Shown: positions 35,816-44,876 of the stretch, piece after piece
Layout of the letters: the number at the start of each line of letters is the position of its first letter
How positions within the stretch are numbered: position 1 is the stretch's first letter
Made by a program: the position numbers and the translations under genes
NCBI GenBank assembly: GCA_902792895.1
Contig: CADBBK010000014.1
Coordinates: 1-64,000, forward strand
Origin: an uncultured Bacteroidales bacterium
GTDB lineage: Bacteria > Bacteroidota > Bacteroidia > Bacteroidales > Muribaculaceae
DNA length: 64,000 bases
Reading direction: 5' to 3'
The notes under the pieces: generated by a model
Seen by the model: only the letters and a program-made list of their open reading frames with translations
Databases searched by the model: none
What the model was told of the DNA's origin: nothing

Positions 35816-36607
35816 CTATTGCTTGGGCTTATAGCCATGCTCGCGACGGTATTTGCGCACATCGCGGAACAGGTCGGTGGCGTAGACAAAATTGTTCAAA
35901 TCGTCGTTGTCCACGTCATAGATCTCATCCTTGTTGCCGATCCAACCCACATGTCCCTTGTTGATGAATACGATGTTCTCGCCGATGCCCATTACCGAGT
36001 TCATGTCATGGGTGTTGATGATGGTAGTGATGCCGAACTCGTGGGTGATGTCGCTCAACAATTCGTCGATAACAATCGATGTCTTGGGGTCCAGGCCCGA
36101 GTTCGGCTCGTCACAGAACAGGTACTTGGGATTCAAGGCAATGGCTCGGGCAATGGCACAGCGTTTCTGCATACCGCCTGAGAGTTCGCTGGGGAACTTG
36201 TTCTCACTGCCTGTGAGGTTCACGCGGTCGATGCAGAACTGGGCACGGTCCTTGATTTCGCTCTGGCTCATCTTGCTGAACATCACCAGCGGGAACATCA
36301 CGTTGCCCATGACGGTCTCGCTATCGAACAAGGCCGAGCCCTGGAATAGCATACCGATTTCCTTGCGCAATTCCTTGCGTTGGCGGCGGTCCATCTTGGT
36401 GATGTCACGACCGTCGTACAGGATTTCACCCTCGTCGGGGTCAAACAGTCCCACGATGTTCTTGATGAACACAGTCTTACCCGAGCCCGACTGGCCGATA
36501 ATCAGATTGGTCTTGCCGTCATAGAGCTTGGCATTGATGTCAAACAGCACCTGACGGGGGCCTGTTTCTTCCTTAAAGGTCTTGGATAGATGCTTTACTT
36601 CTATCAT
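35816..36607 (-). CDS. ABC transporter ATP-binding protein (MlaF-like)
   Basis: 263 residues. IIGQSGSGKTVFIK is the Walker A, LSGGMQKRCAIARAIA the signature, and YLFCDEPNSGLDP the Walker B. The family is the lipid-transport ABC group (MlaF), acting with MlaE-type permease encoded 36 bp upstream. It drives phospholipid movement between the membranes. No MlaD-type binding protein lies in this operon. Confidence 0.93.
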   Translation of the reverse strand: MIEVKHLSKTFKEETGPRQVLFDINAKLYDGKTNLIIGQSGSGKTVFIKNIVGLFDPDEGEILYDGRDITKMDRRQRKELRKEIGMLFQGSALFDSETVMGNVMFPLVMFSKMSQSEIKDRAQFCIDRVNLTGSENKFPSELSGGMQKRCAIARAIALNPKYLFCDEPNSGLDPKTSIVIDELLSDITHEFGITTIINTHDMNSVMGIGENIVFINKGHVGWIGNKDEIYDVDNDDLNNFVYATDLFRDVRKYRREHGYKPKQ

Positions 36608-36643
36608 ATCTTTCTTGTTTTCTTTGTTGTCACAGTAATTGGC

Positions 36644-37390
36644 CTAGAGCAGCAACAGGGTCAAAATCACATCGGCGACCAAAATCATGATGTTGCTCAT
36701 CACCACTGTGTCGGTACTGGCCTTACCCACTTCGACCGAGCCACCCTGCACCGAGTAGCCGTAATAGCTGGCTATGGTGGACATCAGGAAGGCAAACACC
36801 AGCGACTTGATCAATGCAAACCACACATACCACGGAATAAACAACGACTGGATACCAAAGATGTAGGTATCAGGGTCCACAATGCCCGTTATCACGCAGA
36901 TGAGCCAGCCGCCGAACAGGCTGGTTGCCATACAGATAACGACCAGGAAAGGCAGAATGGTAATCAGGGCCAGAATCTTGGGCAGTGCCAGGAAATTGGC
37001 GCTGTTGATGCCCATGATGTCAAGCGCATCGATTTGTTCGGTGGCCCGCATAGTGCCAATTTCGCTGGCAATATTGGAACCGATTTTACCCGAAAGAATC
37101 AGGCACAGGATGGTTGACGAGAACTCCAGCAGGATAATCTCACGTGTCGTCAGTCCCACCGTGTAGCGGGGCAACAACGGGTTAGAGATGTTGAGCTTGA
37201 TGAGAATCGTACACAACGAGCCAATGAACAGTGACACGATGATAATCAAGGGGATGGAGTCAATGCCCAACTTGGCGATTTCATCACTATAGCGTTTGAA
37301 GAATACTTTCCACTTGTCTGGGATGGCCATAACCCTCCACATGAACATGCAGTAGTCTCCAAACTTTTCCAGCATATTGGTTAATATCAT
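36644..37390 (-). CDS. MlaE-family ABC permease
   Basis: 248 residues with about five membrane helices. Signatures of the MlaE family are IPLIIIVSLFIGSLCTI, EFSSTILCLILSGKIGSNIASEIGTMR and the EQIDALDIMGINSANFLALPKI stretch. It is the membrane part of a lipid transporter with the adjacent ATPase. First gene of a four-gene operon. Confidence 0.94.
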   Translation of the reverse strand: MILTNMLEKFGDYCMFMWRVMAIPDKWKVFFKRYSDEIAKLGIDSIPLIIIVSLFIGSLCTILIKLNISNPLLPRYTVGLTTREIILLEFSSTILCLILSGKIGSNIASEIGTMRATEQIDALDIMGINSANFLALPKILALITILPFLVVICMATSLFGGWLICVITGIVDPDTYIFGIQSLFIPWYVWFALIKSLVFAFLMSTIASYYGYSVQGGSVEVGKASTDTVVMSNIMILVADVILTLLLL

Positions 37391-37420
37391 AAATTCCTTA
37401 TAATTTTATGTTTCAAACGG

Positions 37421-37428
37421 CAAAGATA
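37421..37428 (-). promoter_or_regulatory. -7 box of the mlaE operon
   Basis: TATCTTTG (minus strand, 37428-37421), about 30 bases before the mlaE ATG. A matching TTG at canonical spacing is not clear. Confidence 0.55.
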
Positions 37429-37565
37429 ACGCTTTTTGTGTGCACAATGAGCAAGAAAGTCCGAATTTGGGTCAAAAAAAGATTTAACGCACCTTCAAGA
37501 ACGGTTACACGATATAAAAATGATTAAATTCGCTTGTTCTATGCTCTGCTTGTACAAATTTTGCT

Positions 37566-37573
37566 TAACTTTG
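37566..37573 (+). promoter_or_regulatory. -7 box of dxr
   Basis: TAACTTTG. It predicts a transcript start near 37579, which makes the ATG at 37594 a better dxr start than ATGs at 37534 or 37582. Confidence 0.6.
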
Positions 37574-37593
37574 CAGTTTTGATGGAAAGACAA

Positions 37594-38778
37594 ATGACAC
37601 AAAAACGGAATATTGCGGTGTTGGGCAGCACTGGGTCCATAGGGCGTCAGACGCTGGACATCATTGCCGAGTACCCTGACCTGATGCGAGCCGAGCTGCT
37701 TGTAGCGCGCAGCAGTGCCGACCTGCTGATTGCCCAGGCACGCCAATACCGCCCGCGCATGGTTATCATTGCCGATGAGCAATACTATGAGTATGTGCGA
37801 GATGCACTTTGGGATACGGGCATCGAGGTGGCCACAGGCAGTGCGGCCATTGCCGCTGCCGTCACCCGCCCCGAGATAGACACCGTAGTAACTGCCATGG
37901 TGGGATACAGTGGACTGGAATCGACTATTGCCGCCATCGGTGCAGGCAAACGCATTGCTCTGGCCAACAAGGAAACCCTGGTCGTGGCAGGAGAGCTCAT
38001 CGACCGACTGCTGCGTGAAGGCAACTCAGGGAGCGTGCTGTATCCCGTGGACAGCGAGCATGGCGCGTTTTACCAGTGTCTGGTGGGTGAACGCATGGCC
38101 GACGTGGAGCGACTGCTGCTCACGGCATCGGGCGGACCATTCCGCACCCTGCCCAAGGAACGGCTTGAAACCGTCACCGCTGCCGATGCTTTGCGCCACC
38201 CCAACTGGTCGATGGGAGCCAAAATCACCATCGACTCGGCCACGATGATGAACAAGGGATTTGAAATGATCGAGGCACGGTGGCTATTCGGCATTCAGCC
38301 CCAAGACATCGAGATTGTGGTTCATCCCCAGAGCATTATCCACTCGATGGTAGCCTTTAAGGACGGTTCTATCAAGGCACAGCTGGGCCTGCCCGACATG
38401 CATCTGCCCATACGCTATGCTCTGGGCCTGCCCGATGGCCGCCTGGCCAGTGACTGCCGCAAGATGACCATCGAAGACATGGCGACGCTGACGCTTGAGC
38501 GGCCTGACTTCGACAAATTCCCGCTGCTGGGTATGGCCTATGCAGCAGCCCGCAAGGGTGGCACTGCGCCTTGTGTCATGAATGCGGCCAACGAAATCGC
38601 TGTGGCATCATTTTTGCAAGATACAATTAGATTTACGGACATTTATAATATTATTGACAAAACGATGGCTCAGGTGCCTCATGTCGAGCATCCGGTTTAT
38701 GATGACTACGTCGCCACCAATGCCGAAGCCCGTGACCGTGCCTCGCGCCTCGTCGAAGACCTGAAGATCAACAACTAA
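37594..38778 (+). CDS. dxr: 1-deoxy-D-xylulose-5-phosphate reductoisomerase
   Basis: 394 residues from the ATG at 37594 (MTQKRNIAVLGSTGSIG); the frame is open further up but that would lie before the predicted transcript start. It makes MEP in the non-mevalonate isoprenoid pathway using NADPH. GSTGSIGRQTLDI is the nucleotide loop, NKETLVVAGELI and PVDSEHGAFYQCL the metal/substrate site, and SGGPFR and IDSATMMNKGFEMIEA the active-site loops. First of three clustered plus-strand genes, 15 bp before rseP. Confidence 0.97.
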   Translation: MTQKRNIAVLGSTGSIGRQTLDIIAEYPDLMRAELLVARSSADLLIAQARQYRPRMVIIADEQYYEYVRDALWDTGIEVATGSAAIAAAVTRPEIDTVVTAMVGYSGLESTIAAIGAGKRIALANKETLVVAGELIDRLLREGNSGSVLYPVDSEHGAFYQCLVGERMADVERLLLTASGGPFRTLPKERLETVTAADALRHPNWSMGAKITIDSATMMNKGFEMIEARWLFGIQPQDIEIVVHPQSIIHSMVAFKDGSIKAQLGLPDMHLPIRYALGLPDGRLASDCRKMTIEDMATLTLERPDFDKFPLLGMAYAAARKGGTAPCVMNAANEIAVASFLQDTIRFTDIYNIIDKTMAQVPHVEHPVYDDYVATNAEARDRASRLVEDLKINN

Positions 38779-38793
38779 AGATTTAAATAATTA

Positions 38794-40236
38794 ATGGACT
38801 TATCATTCTTTTTGACTCAATCATTCTGGATAAAAACCCTTGAGCTGATACTCGCACTCAGCATTCTGGTTGTATTTCATGAATTGGGACATTACTCGTT
38901 TGCCCGCCTGTTTGGTGTGTGGGTAGAGAAATTCTATATGTTCTTCAACTATAAGTTCTCGCTGGTCAAGTGGAAACCCGGCAAATACCTCAAGTGGTTT
39001 TCTCATGGCAGTGAAATGGGTGCCATGGAAGAAGACAGCACCGATGGTGAGAACAAGAATTCGTGGCGTGCCACCGAGTATGGCATCGGCTGGATTCCCC
39101 TGGGTGGCTACTGCGCCATCTCGGGCATGATCGACGAGTCGATGAACACCGAGGCCATGAAACAGCCTGCTAAGCCTTATGAGTTCCGCAGCAAGTCGGC
39201 ATGGAAGCGCCTGCTGATCATGTTGGGTGGTGTGTTGTTCAACCTGTTGCTGGCGATGATCATCTACTCGGGTATCGTTTATACCCAGGGCGAGCAGGTT
39301 ATCCGTTTCACTGATATCACCGAGGGAATGGCCTTCAGCGAAACTGCCAAGAAAGTAGGGTTTACCGACGGAGATATCATTCTGATGGCCGATGGTCATG
39401 AGCTGGAAAACATGGTTGACCAGACCGACTACAATGACCTGCTATTTGCTAAGCAGGTGACCGTGTTGCGCAACCACAAGGATACCATTCAGATTGCTAT
39501 TCCCAAGGGATTCATTTCCGAGCTTGAGCGTGATGCCAAGGAGGGCATTGCATGGATGGCACCGCGTATGCCAGTTGTCATCAAGGAAACCTTGCTGCAT
39601 CAAGGCGGTGAGAAAGCCGGCCTCAAGCAAGGTGACCGCATGGTGGCGGTCAACAATGTCCCGACACCGACCTACACCGAGTTTACTGCCGAATTGCTGA
39701 AAAACAAAGGCAAAACCATCGAGTTGCAATACAGCCGTGATGGCCGCACAATGGTAGCCTCCAATGTCCCCATTGATGCAGATGGCAAGCTGGGCATCAT
39801 GCTGGCCGACATTTACTCGGTATATAAAACGCAGACTCTGCACTACAATTTCTTCCAGTCCATTCCTCGAGGCATCAAGATGGGATGGGAGCAGACAATC
39901 AGTTACATCAAGCAGCTCAAGCTCATCTTCACACCTGAGGGTGCTAAGAGTGTGGGCAGTTTCGGTACTATCGGCAGTATCTTCCCCTCGACCTGGAACT
40001 GGGTTGGCTTCTGGAACATTACGGCCTTCATCTCCATCATTCTTGCCGTGATGAACCTGTTGCCCATTCCCGCCCTCGACGGTGGCCATGTGCTGTTCCT
40101 GATTTTTGAAATGATCACCCGCCGCAAACCTAGCCTCAAGTTTATGGAGGTGGCCCAGATGATTGGCATGGGACTGATTATCGCATTGATGTTATTAGCC
40201 ATCGGCAACGACATATTTAGATTTGTAATCAAATGA
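38794..40236 (+). CDS. rseP: RIP-type site-2 protease (RseP family)
   Basis: 480 residues. A membrane zinc protease that cuts regulators inside the membrane. HELGHYSFARLFGVWVEKFY near residue 29 is the HExxH site, two PDZ-like domains lie at about 170-230 and 255-320, and NLLPIPALDGGHVLF near 420 is the LDG zinc-ligand motif. Slightly long for the family owing to the insert (~60-100) seen in Bacteroidetes. Its stop overlaps the rlmI start by 4 bp (ATGA). Confidence 0.95.
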   Translation: MDLSFFLTQSFWIKTLELILALSILVVFHELGHYSFARLFGVWVEKFYMFFNYKFSLVKWKPGKYLKWFSHGSEMGAMEEDSTDGENKNSWRATEYGIGWIPLGGYCAISGMIDESMNTEAMKQPAKPYEFRSKSAWKRLLIMLGGVLFNLLLAMIIYSGIVYTQGEQVIRFTDITEGMAFSETAKKVGFTDGDIILMADGHELENMVDQTDYNDLLFAKQVTVLRNHKDTIQIAIPKGFISELERDAKEGIAWMAPRMPVVIKETLLHQGGEKAGLKQGDRMVAVNNVPTPTYTEFTAELLKNKGKTIELQYSRDGRTMVASNVPIDADGKLGIMLADIYSVYKTQTLHYNFFQSIPRGIKMGWEQTISYIKQLKLIFTPEGAKSVGSFGTIGSIFPSTWNWVGFWNITAFISIILAVMNLLPIPALDGGHVLFLIFEMITRRKPSLKFMEVAQMIGMGLIIALMLLAIGNDIFRFVIK

Positions 40237-41420
40237 CCTATAAATCCGTAACCCTAAAGCGCGGCAAGGAAGAATCGCTCGAGCGTTTCCACCCCTGGGT
40301 GTTCTCGGGCGCCATCGCTGCTGCCGACGATACGATTGAGGAGGGCGACCTGGTAACGGTCTATGCCCACGATGGTACGCTCATCGGGAATGGCCATTCC
40401 CAGATTGGCAGCATTGCCGTGAGAATGCTCACCTTTGATGATACGGCCATTGACGAGACCTTCTTTGAGCAACGCCTGAACGATGCCTATCGCATGCGTC
40501 AGGCCCTGGGACTCCAGCGTGAGGACAACAATGCCTACCGCCTAGTGCATGGCGAGGGTGACTTCCTGCCGGGACTCGTGGTGGACATTTATGGTCCCAC
40601 CGCCGTCATGCAGGCCCACTCTCCTGGTATGCACTTTGCACGTGATGTGATTGCCCGTGCGCTGACCAAACTGCCCGGAGGCATCGTTCGCAATGTATAT
40701 TACAAGAGTGAGACTACCCTGCCCTATAAAGCCCATCTTGACCCGATGAACGATTACATCATCGGTGGCATGGAAACTGACGAAGCCCTCGAGAACGGGC
40801 TGCGTTTCCACGTCGATTGGCTCAAGGGCCAGAAGACAGGCTTCTTTGTTGATCAGCGCGAGAACCGACGCCTGCTGGAGCACTACAGCCATGGGCGCAA
40901 GGTGCTCAACATGTTCTGCTACACGGGCGGTTTCTCGGTATATGCCCTGCGTGGCGGTGCCCAGTTAGTCCACTCGGTAGACAGTTCGGCCAAGGCCGTT
41001 CGTCTCACCGATGACAATGTAGCACTCAATTTTGCACCCGAAGACGGCCGTCACAAGTCTTTTGCCGAGGATGCCTTCAAGTTCCTGGACAACATGGAGA
41101 AGGATGCCTATGACCTCATCATTCTGGACCCGCCCGCATTTGCCAAGCACAAGAGTGCCCTGCGCAATGCCCTGGTGGGCTACCGCCGCCTCAATGCTAA
41201 GGCGTTTGAGAAAATAGCCCCTGGCAGCATTCTATTTACATTCTCTTGCTCCCAGGCTGTTAACAAGGAGCAGTTCCGTCTTGCCGTGTTCAGCGCTGCG
41301 GCCCAAACACGTCGCAAGGTGCGCATCCTGCACCAACTCACGCAGCCAGCCGACCACCCTATCAACATCTACCACCCCGAAGGCGAGTACCTGAAGGGCC
41401 TGGTCTTGTATGTTGAGTAA
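40233..41420 (+). CDS. Class I SAM-dependent rRNA methyltransferase (RlmI-like)
   Basis: 395 residues. An N-terminal PUA domain (GKEESLERFHPWVFSGAI) is followed by an insert domain and a Rossmann methyltransferase. MFCYTGGFSVYAL near 228 is the SAM motif, YDLIILDPPAFAK near 290 the DPP motif and FSCSQAVN near 331 the catalytic Cys region. The family methylates C5 of cytosines in 23S rRNA. Start overlaps rseP. Confidence 0.92.
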   Translation: MTYKSVTLKRGKEESLERFHPWVFSGAIAAADDTIEEGDLVTVYAHDGTLIGNGHSQIGSIAVRMLTFDDTAIDETFFEQRLNDAYRMRQALGLQREDNNAYRLVHGEGDFLPGLVVDIYGPTAVMQAHSPGMHFARDVIARALTKLPGGIVRNVYYKSETTLPYKAHLDPMNDYIIGGMETDEALENGLRFHVDWLKGQKTGFFVDQRENRRLLEHYSHGRKVLNMFCYTGGFSVYALRGGAQLVHSVDSSAKAVRLTDDNVALNFAPEDGRHKSFAEDAFKFLDNMEKDAYDLIILDPPAFAKHKSALRNALVGYRRLNAKAFEKIAPGSILFTFSCSQAVNKEQFRLAVFSAAAQTRRKVRILHQLTQPADHPINIYHPEGEYLKGLVLYVE

Positions 41421-41477
41421 CAACACATTGTTAAAGAAAAACCAAATAATCAACTTATAAAAAATCAAACAACTACA

Positions 41478-41936
41478 ATGAAAAAGTTTTTAATTCTTTT
41501 TGCAGCAGGCGCTTTGATGCTCATGACAGCCTGCAACGAGAAACCCGCTAAAAACGATGCTGAGGACAGCAAGAATCCTGCCGCTACCGAGCAAGTTGAC
41601 TCCACCAAGGCTCCCAAGGTGAACGTCGAGAAGGCAGCTCCCACCGAAGATGGCAAGGACCACACCGTGGCCGAGTTCAACACCAAGGAGTATCAGGTGC
41701 GTCTCGAGAACCTCGCCGATGGCACTTTCCGCCTGTCGATGTGGAAAGCCGGTCAGGACAAGAGCGGTAAGCCCGAACAGACCGTTGAGACCAAGAAATG
41801 TGTCATGCAGGGCGGTAACTACCTGATGAAGGGTGATGACGGCAAGGTCTATGTCATCAATTCTAAGGCCGGTGCCGAGCAGTTAACGATTATGGACAAC
41901 AAGAACATCGTTTATAACGGTGGCAACGGCAAGTAA
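41478..41936 (+). CDS. Small lipoprotein of unknown function
   Basis: 152 residues. MKKFLILFAAGALMLMTACN ends in a lipobox. A linker rich in Lys, Ala, Asp and Glu is followed by a compact ~90-residue domain with strands such as YQVRLENLADGTFRLSMWKA. No family recognised. The gene stands 57 bp after rlmI and 8 bp before another lipoprotein gene, so the two are likely co-transcribed. Confidence 0.8.
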   Translation: MKKFLILFAAGALMLMTACNEKPAKNDAEDSKNPAATEQVDSTKAPKVNVEKAAPTEDGKDHTVAEFNTKEYQVRLENLADGTFRLSMWKAGQDKSGKPEQTVETKKCVMQGGNYLMKGDDGKVYVINSKAGAEQLTIMDNKNIVYNGGNGK

Positions 41937-41943
41937 ACCTGCA

Positions 41944-42714
41944 ATGAAGCACTCCTTCAGTCTTCTCATCCTTTGCTTATTGCTCATGGCATCATGCACG
42001 GGTCCTGAGCATAAAGAGAAGAAATTCATGGCCGACATGCAGAGCGAAGATGTCGAGAAAGCCACCAAGGCCTTCAACGACTTCTGCATGTGGCTGCAGA
42101 GTGACAAGTCCACCATGGACTATGACTTCCCGCTGATGCGCGAGCAGATGGCACTCAAGGCCGTCACCAGTCCTGATGGCAAATTCAGGGCTATCAGTTG
42201 GATAACCGGCGTGAATGAGGGCATTCCCTCCTATGCCAACGTGCTGCAATGGAAACATGGTGATGATTTCGTCGGTTTCTGCGGCCCCGTGGATGCCTTG
42301 ATTGCCGGCCGTAAGGCTTCTGTCGCTAAACGAGCCAACTCACCGCACAGGCTGGATACCATCTTTGAAATCGATGGTGGCAATTTCCCGGTTTATCTGC
42401 TTGTCCAGTCTTTGAACAGTGAAGAGGGCAAGTGCCGTGCCTACACCTCGGCCATGTTCCTCAACGGCATCTCGCTGCAACTGCTGCCCAATTTCTTCGA
42501 CGGAAACGAGATTGCCGGCAACAACGATTATGTCAACGATGGCAGCATCAATGCCGCCACGCTGTTCAAGTATGACGAGAAGACCAGGATGTATTACGCC
42601 TACCAGACCGATGACAATGACAACATCGTGCCAGGCAAATACACGGTATTCAAGTTAGAGGGAGACCGATATGTTCACGTCGATACTCCCGATTCAACCG
42701 ACAATAACCAATGA
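41944..42714 (+). CDS. Lipoprotein of unknown function
   Basis: 256 residues from the ATG at 41944 (MKHSFSLLILCLLLMASCTG), where LLMASC is the lipobox; an earlier frame start at 41920 overlaps the previous gene and lacks a signal peptide. The mature part is acidic with segments FNDFCMWLQSDKSTMDYDFP and a late YQTDDNDNIVPG. I do not recognise the family. It follows the smaller lipoprotein by 8 bp and precedes the M49 peptidase gene. Confidence 0.78.
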   Translation: MKHSFSLLILCLLLMASCTGPEHKEKKFMADMQSEDVEKATKAFNDFCMWLQSDKSTMDYDFPLMREQMALKAVTSPDGKFRAISWITGVNEGIPSYANVLQWKHGDDFVGFCGPVDALIAGRKASVAKRANSPHRLDTIFEIDGGNFPVYLLVQSLNSEEGKCRAYTSAMFLNGISLQLLPNFFDGNEIAGNNDYVNDGSINAATLFKYDEKTRMYYAYQTDDNDNIVPGKYTVFKLEGDRYVHVDTPDSTDNNQ

Positions 42715-42739
42715 CATCTAATAACATTAACTAATGACA

Positions 42740-44740
42740 ATGAAAAAAATGATTCTTGCCGCCCTCGCTACGGTGGCACTATCAACTACCGCTATGGCTC
42801 AAAACAGCAACTTTGACTACAGTGTTGACCGCTTTGCCGACATCGAGGTGCTCCGCTACCAGGTGCCTGGCTTTGAGGACCTCTCGCTCCAGCAGAAGGA
42901 GCTCGTCTATTACCTCACCGAGGCAGCTCTCAATGGCCGTGACATCCTGTTTGACCAGAACTGCAAGTATAACCTCATGGTCCGCGAGACGCTCGAGGAC
43001 ATCTATCGCAACTACAAAGGAGACAAGAATGACAAGGACTATCAGGCCTTCATCAAGTACCTGAAGCAGGTGTGGTTCGGTAACGGTATCCATCACCACT
43101 ACTCGATGGATAAGTTCATCCCCGAGTTTTCCAAAGCATTCTTTGACAAGCAGTTTGCGGCCCTGCCCGGTGCCGACCAGCGCGCTGCTGAGAAAAAGGT
43201 GCTCGATCGCGTCATCTTTGACCCCGCATTCATGGCCAAACGCGTTAACCAAGCTGATGGTGAGGACCTGATTCTCACTTCGGCCTGCAACATGTACGAA
43301 GGCGTTACTCAGCAGGAAGTCGAGGACTACTACAACAACCTCAAGGACACCACCGACCTTACTCCCATCTCATGGGGTCTGAACTGCAAGGTGGTGAAGC
43401 GCAACGGCAAGATTGTTGAGGAACCCTACAAAGTAGGTGGGCTCTACAGCAAAGCCATTGAAAAAATTGTGTACTGGCTTCAGAAGGCTGCTACCGTGGC
43501 CGAGAACGAGGGCCAGCGCGCCTATATCAACGAGCTCATCAAGTTCTACCAGACCGGCTCGCTGAAGACCTTTGACGACTACAGCATCATGTGGGCCGAG
43601 GAGACCAAGAGTGATGTTGACTTCATCAACGGCTTCATCGAGAGTTACGGCGATCCCCTGGGCATGACCGGCTCATGGGAGGGTATGGTCAACTTCAAGG
43701 ATAAGGCCGCCTCGCGCCGCAGCAAGCTCATCAGCGACAATGCTCAGTACTTCGAGAGCAACTCGCCCGTTGACAACCGCTTCAAGAAGAAAAACGTGAA
43801 GGGTGTGAGCGCCAAGGTCATCACCGCCGCCATTCTGGCTGGTGACAGCTATCCCTCGACGCCCATCGGCATCAACCTGCCCAACAGCAACTGGATTCGT
43901 GCCGCTCACGGCTCTAAGTCGGTTTCCATCGACAATATCACCGATGCCTACAACAAGGTGGCTGCTGGTACAGGCTTCAATGAGGAGTTTGCCTACAGTA
44001 ATGTTGAGGTAGAACTGATGAAGAAATATCTCGACATCGCTGATGCTCTCCACACCGACCTGCACGAGTGCCTCGGTCATGCTTCGGGACAACTGCTGCC
44101 CGGCGTTGACCAGGATGCTCTCAAGGCTTACGGATCCTCGCTCGAGGAAGGTCGTGCCGACCTGTTTGCCCTCTATTACCTGGCCGATCCCAAGCTCGTT
44201 GAACTTGGCATCTTCCCCAACATGGACACCTACAAGGCCGAGTACTACAAGTATATCATGAACGGTCTGATGACTCAGCTCACACGCATCGTGCCGGGCA
44301 AGGACATCGAGGAGGCCCACATGCGCAACCGCAAGTTCATCAGCGAGTGGTGCTACCAGCATGGCAAGAAGGACAACGTCATCGAGTATGTGAAGCGCGA
44401 TGGTAAGACCTATATCCGTGTCAACGACTACGAGAAGCTGCGTGGCCTGTTTGCCCAGCTGCTTGCCGAGGTGCAGCGCATCAAGAGCGAAGGCGACTAT
44501 GAGGCTGGCCGCCAACTCGTCGAGACTTACGGTGTCAAAGTCGATCCCGCCATCCACAAGGAGGTGCTCGCCCGCTACGAGGGTCTGAACATCGCCCCCT
44601 ACAAGGGCTTTGTCAACCCAATCTACACTCCCGTGTATGACAACAACGGCAAGATTATCGACGTGAAGGTTTCCTACACCGAGGGCTACATCGACCAGAT
44701 GCTCCGCTACGGTCAGGACTACTCTCCCCTCACCCACTAA
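42740..44740 (+). CDS. Dipeptidyl peptidase III (M49 family)
   Basis: 666 residues from the ATG at 42740 (42734 is also in frame). A signal peptide ends at TTAMAQ. The M49 zinc site is HECLGH near residue 437 (HExxGH), and EEGRADLFALYYL near 470 supplies the Glu ligand. It removes N-terminal dipeptides in the periplasm. Length is normal. Ends in the terminator at 44767. Confidence 0.93.
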   Translation: MKKMILAALATVALSTTAMAQNSNFDYSVDRFADIEVLRYQVPGFEDLSLQQKELVYYLTEAALNGRDILFDQNCKYNLMVRETLEDIYRNYKGDKNDKDYQAFIKYLKQVWFGNGIHHHYSMDKFIPEFSKAFFDKQFAALPGADQRAAEKKVLDRVIFDPAFMAKRVNQADGEDLILTSACNMYEGVTQQEVEDYYNNLKDTTDLTPISWGLNCKVVKRNGKIVEEPYKVGGLYSKAIEKIVYWLQKAATVAENEGQRAYINELIKFYQTGSLKTFDDYSIMWAEETKSDVDFINGFIESYGDPLGMTGSWEGMVNFKDKAASRRSKLISDNAQYFESNSPVDNRFKKKNVKGVSAKVITAAILAGDSYPSTPIGINLPNSNWIRAAHGSKSVSIDNITDAYNKVAAGTGFNEEFAYSNVEVELMKKYLDIADALHTDLHECLGHASGQLLPGVDQDALKAYGSSLEEGRADLFALYYLADPKLVELGIFPNMDTYKAEYYKYIMNGLMTQLTRIVPGKDIEEAHMRNRKFISEWCYQHGKKDNVIEYVKRDGKTYIRVNDYEKLRGLFAQLLAEVQRIKSEGDYEAGRQLVETYGVKVDPAIHKEVLARYEGLNIAPYKGFVNPIYTPVYDNNGKIIDVKVSYTEGYIDQMLRYGQDYSPLTH

Positions 44741-44766
44741 CCTGCGGTAAGGGAAATCCCGATATC

Positions 44767-44805
44767 AATGAGGAGGCAGCCACCCCATCGGCTCGCCTCC
44801 TCATT
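44767..44805. terminator. Terminator after the M49 peptidase gene
   Basis: AATGAGGAGGC (44767-44777) pairs perfectly with GCCTCCTCATT (44795-44805), followed by a T/A tail. Confidence 0.85.
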
Positions 44806-44850
44806 TATTATAATATGGCGATAAGAGTTGCATTAGTGTCGATTTCTCAT

Positions 44851-44858
44851 TACTTTTG
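44851..44858 (+). promoter_or_regulatory. -7 box of the hexosaminidase gene
   Basis: TACTTTTG fits TAnnTTTG and predicts a start near 44863, so the ATG at 44856 is too early and the ATG at 44877 is preferred. Confidence 0.6.
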
Positions 44859-44876
44859 CAGTGTAAAATCCTAAAA

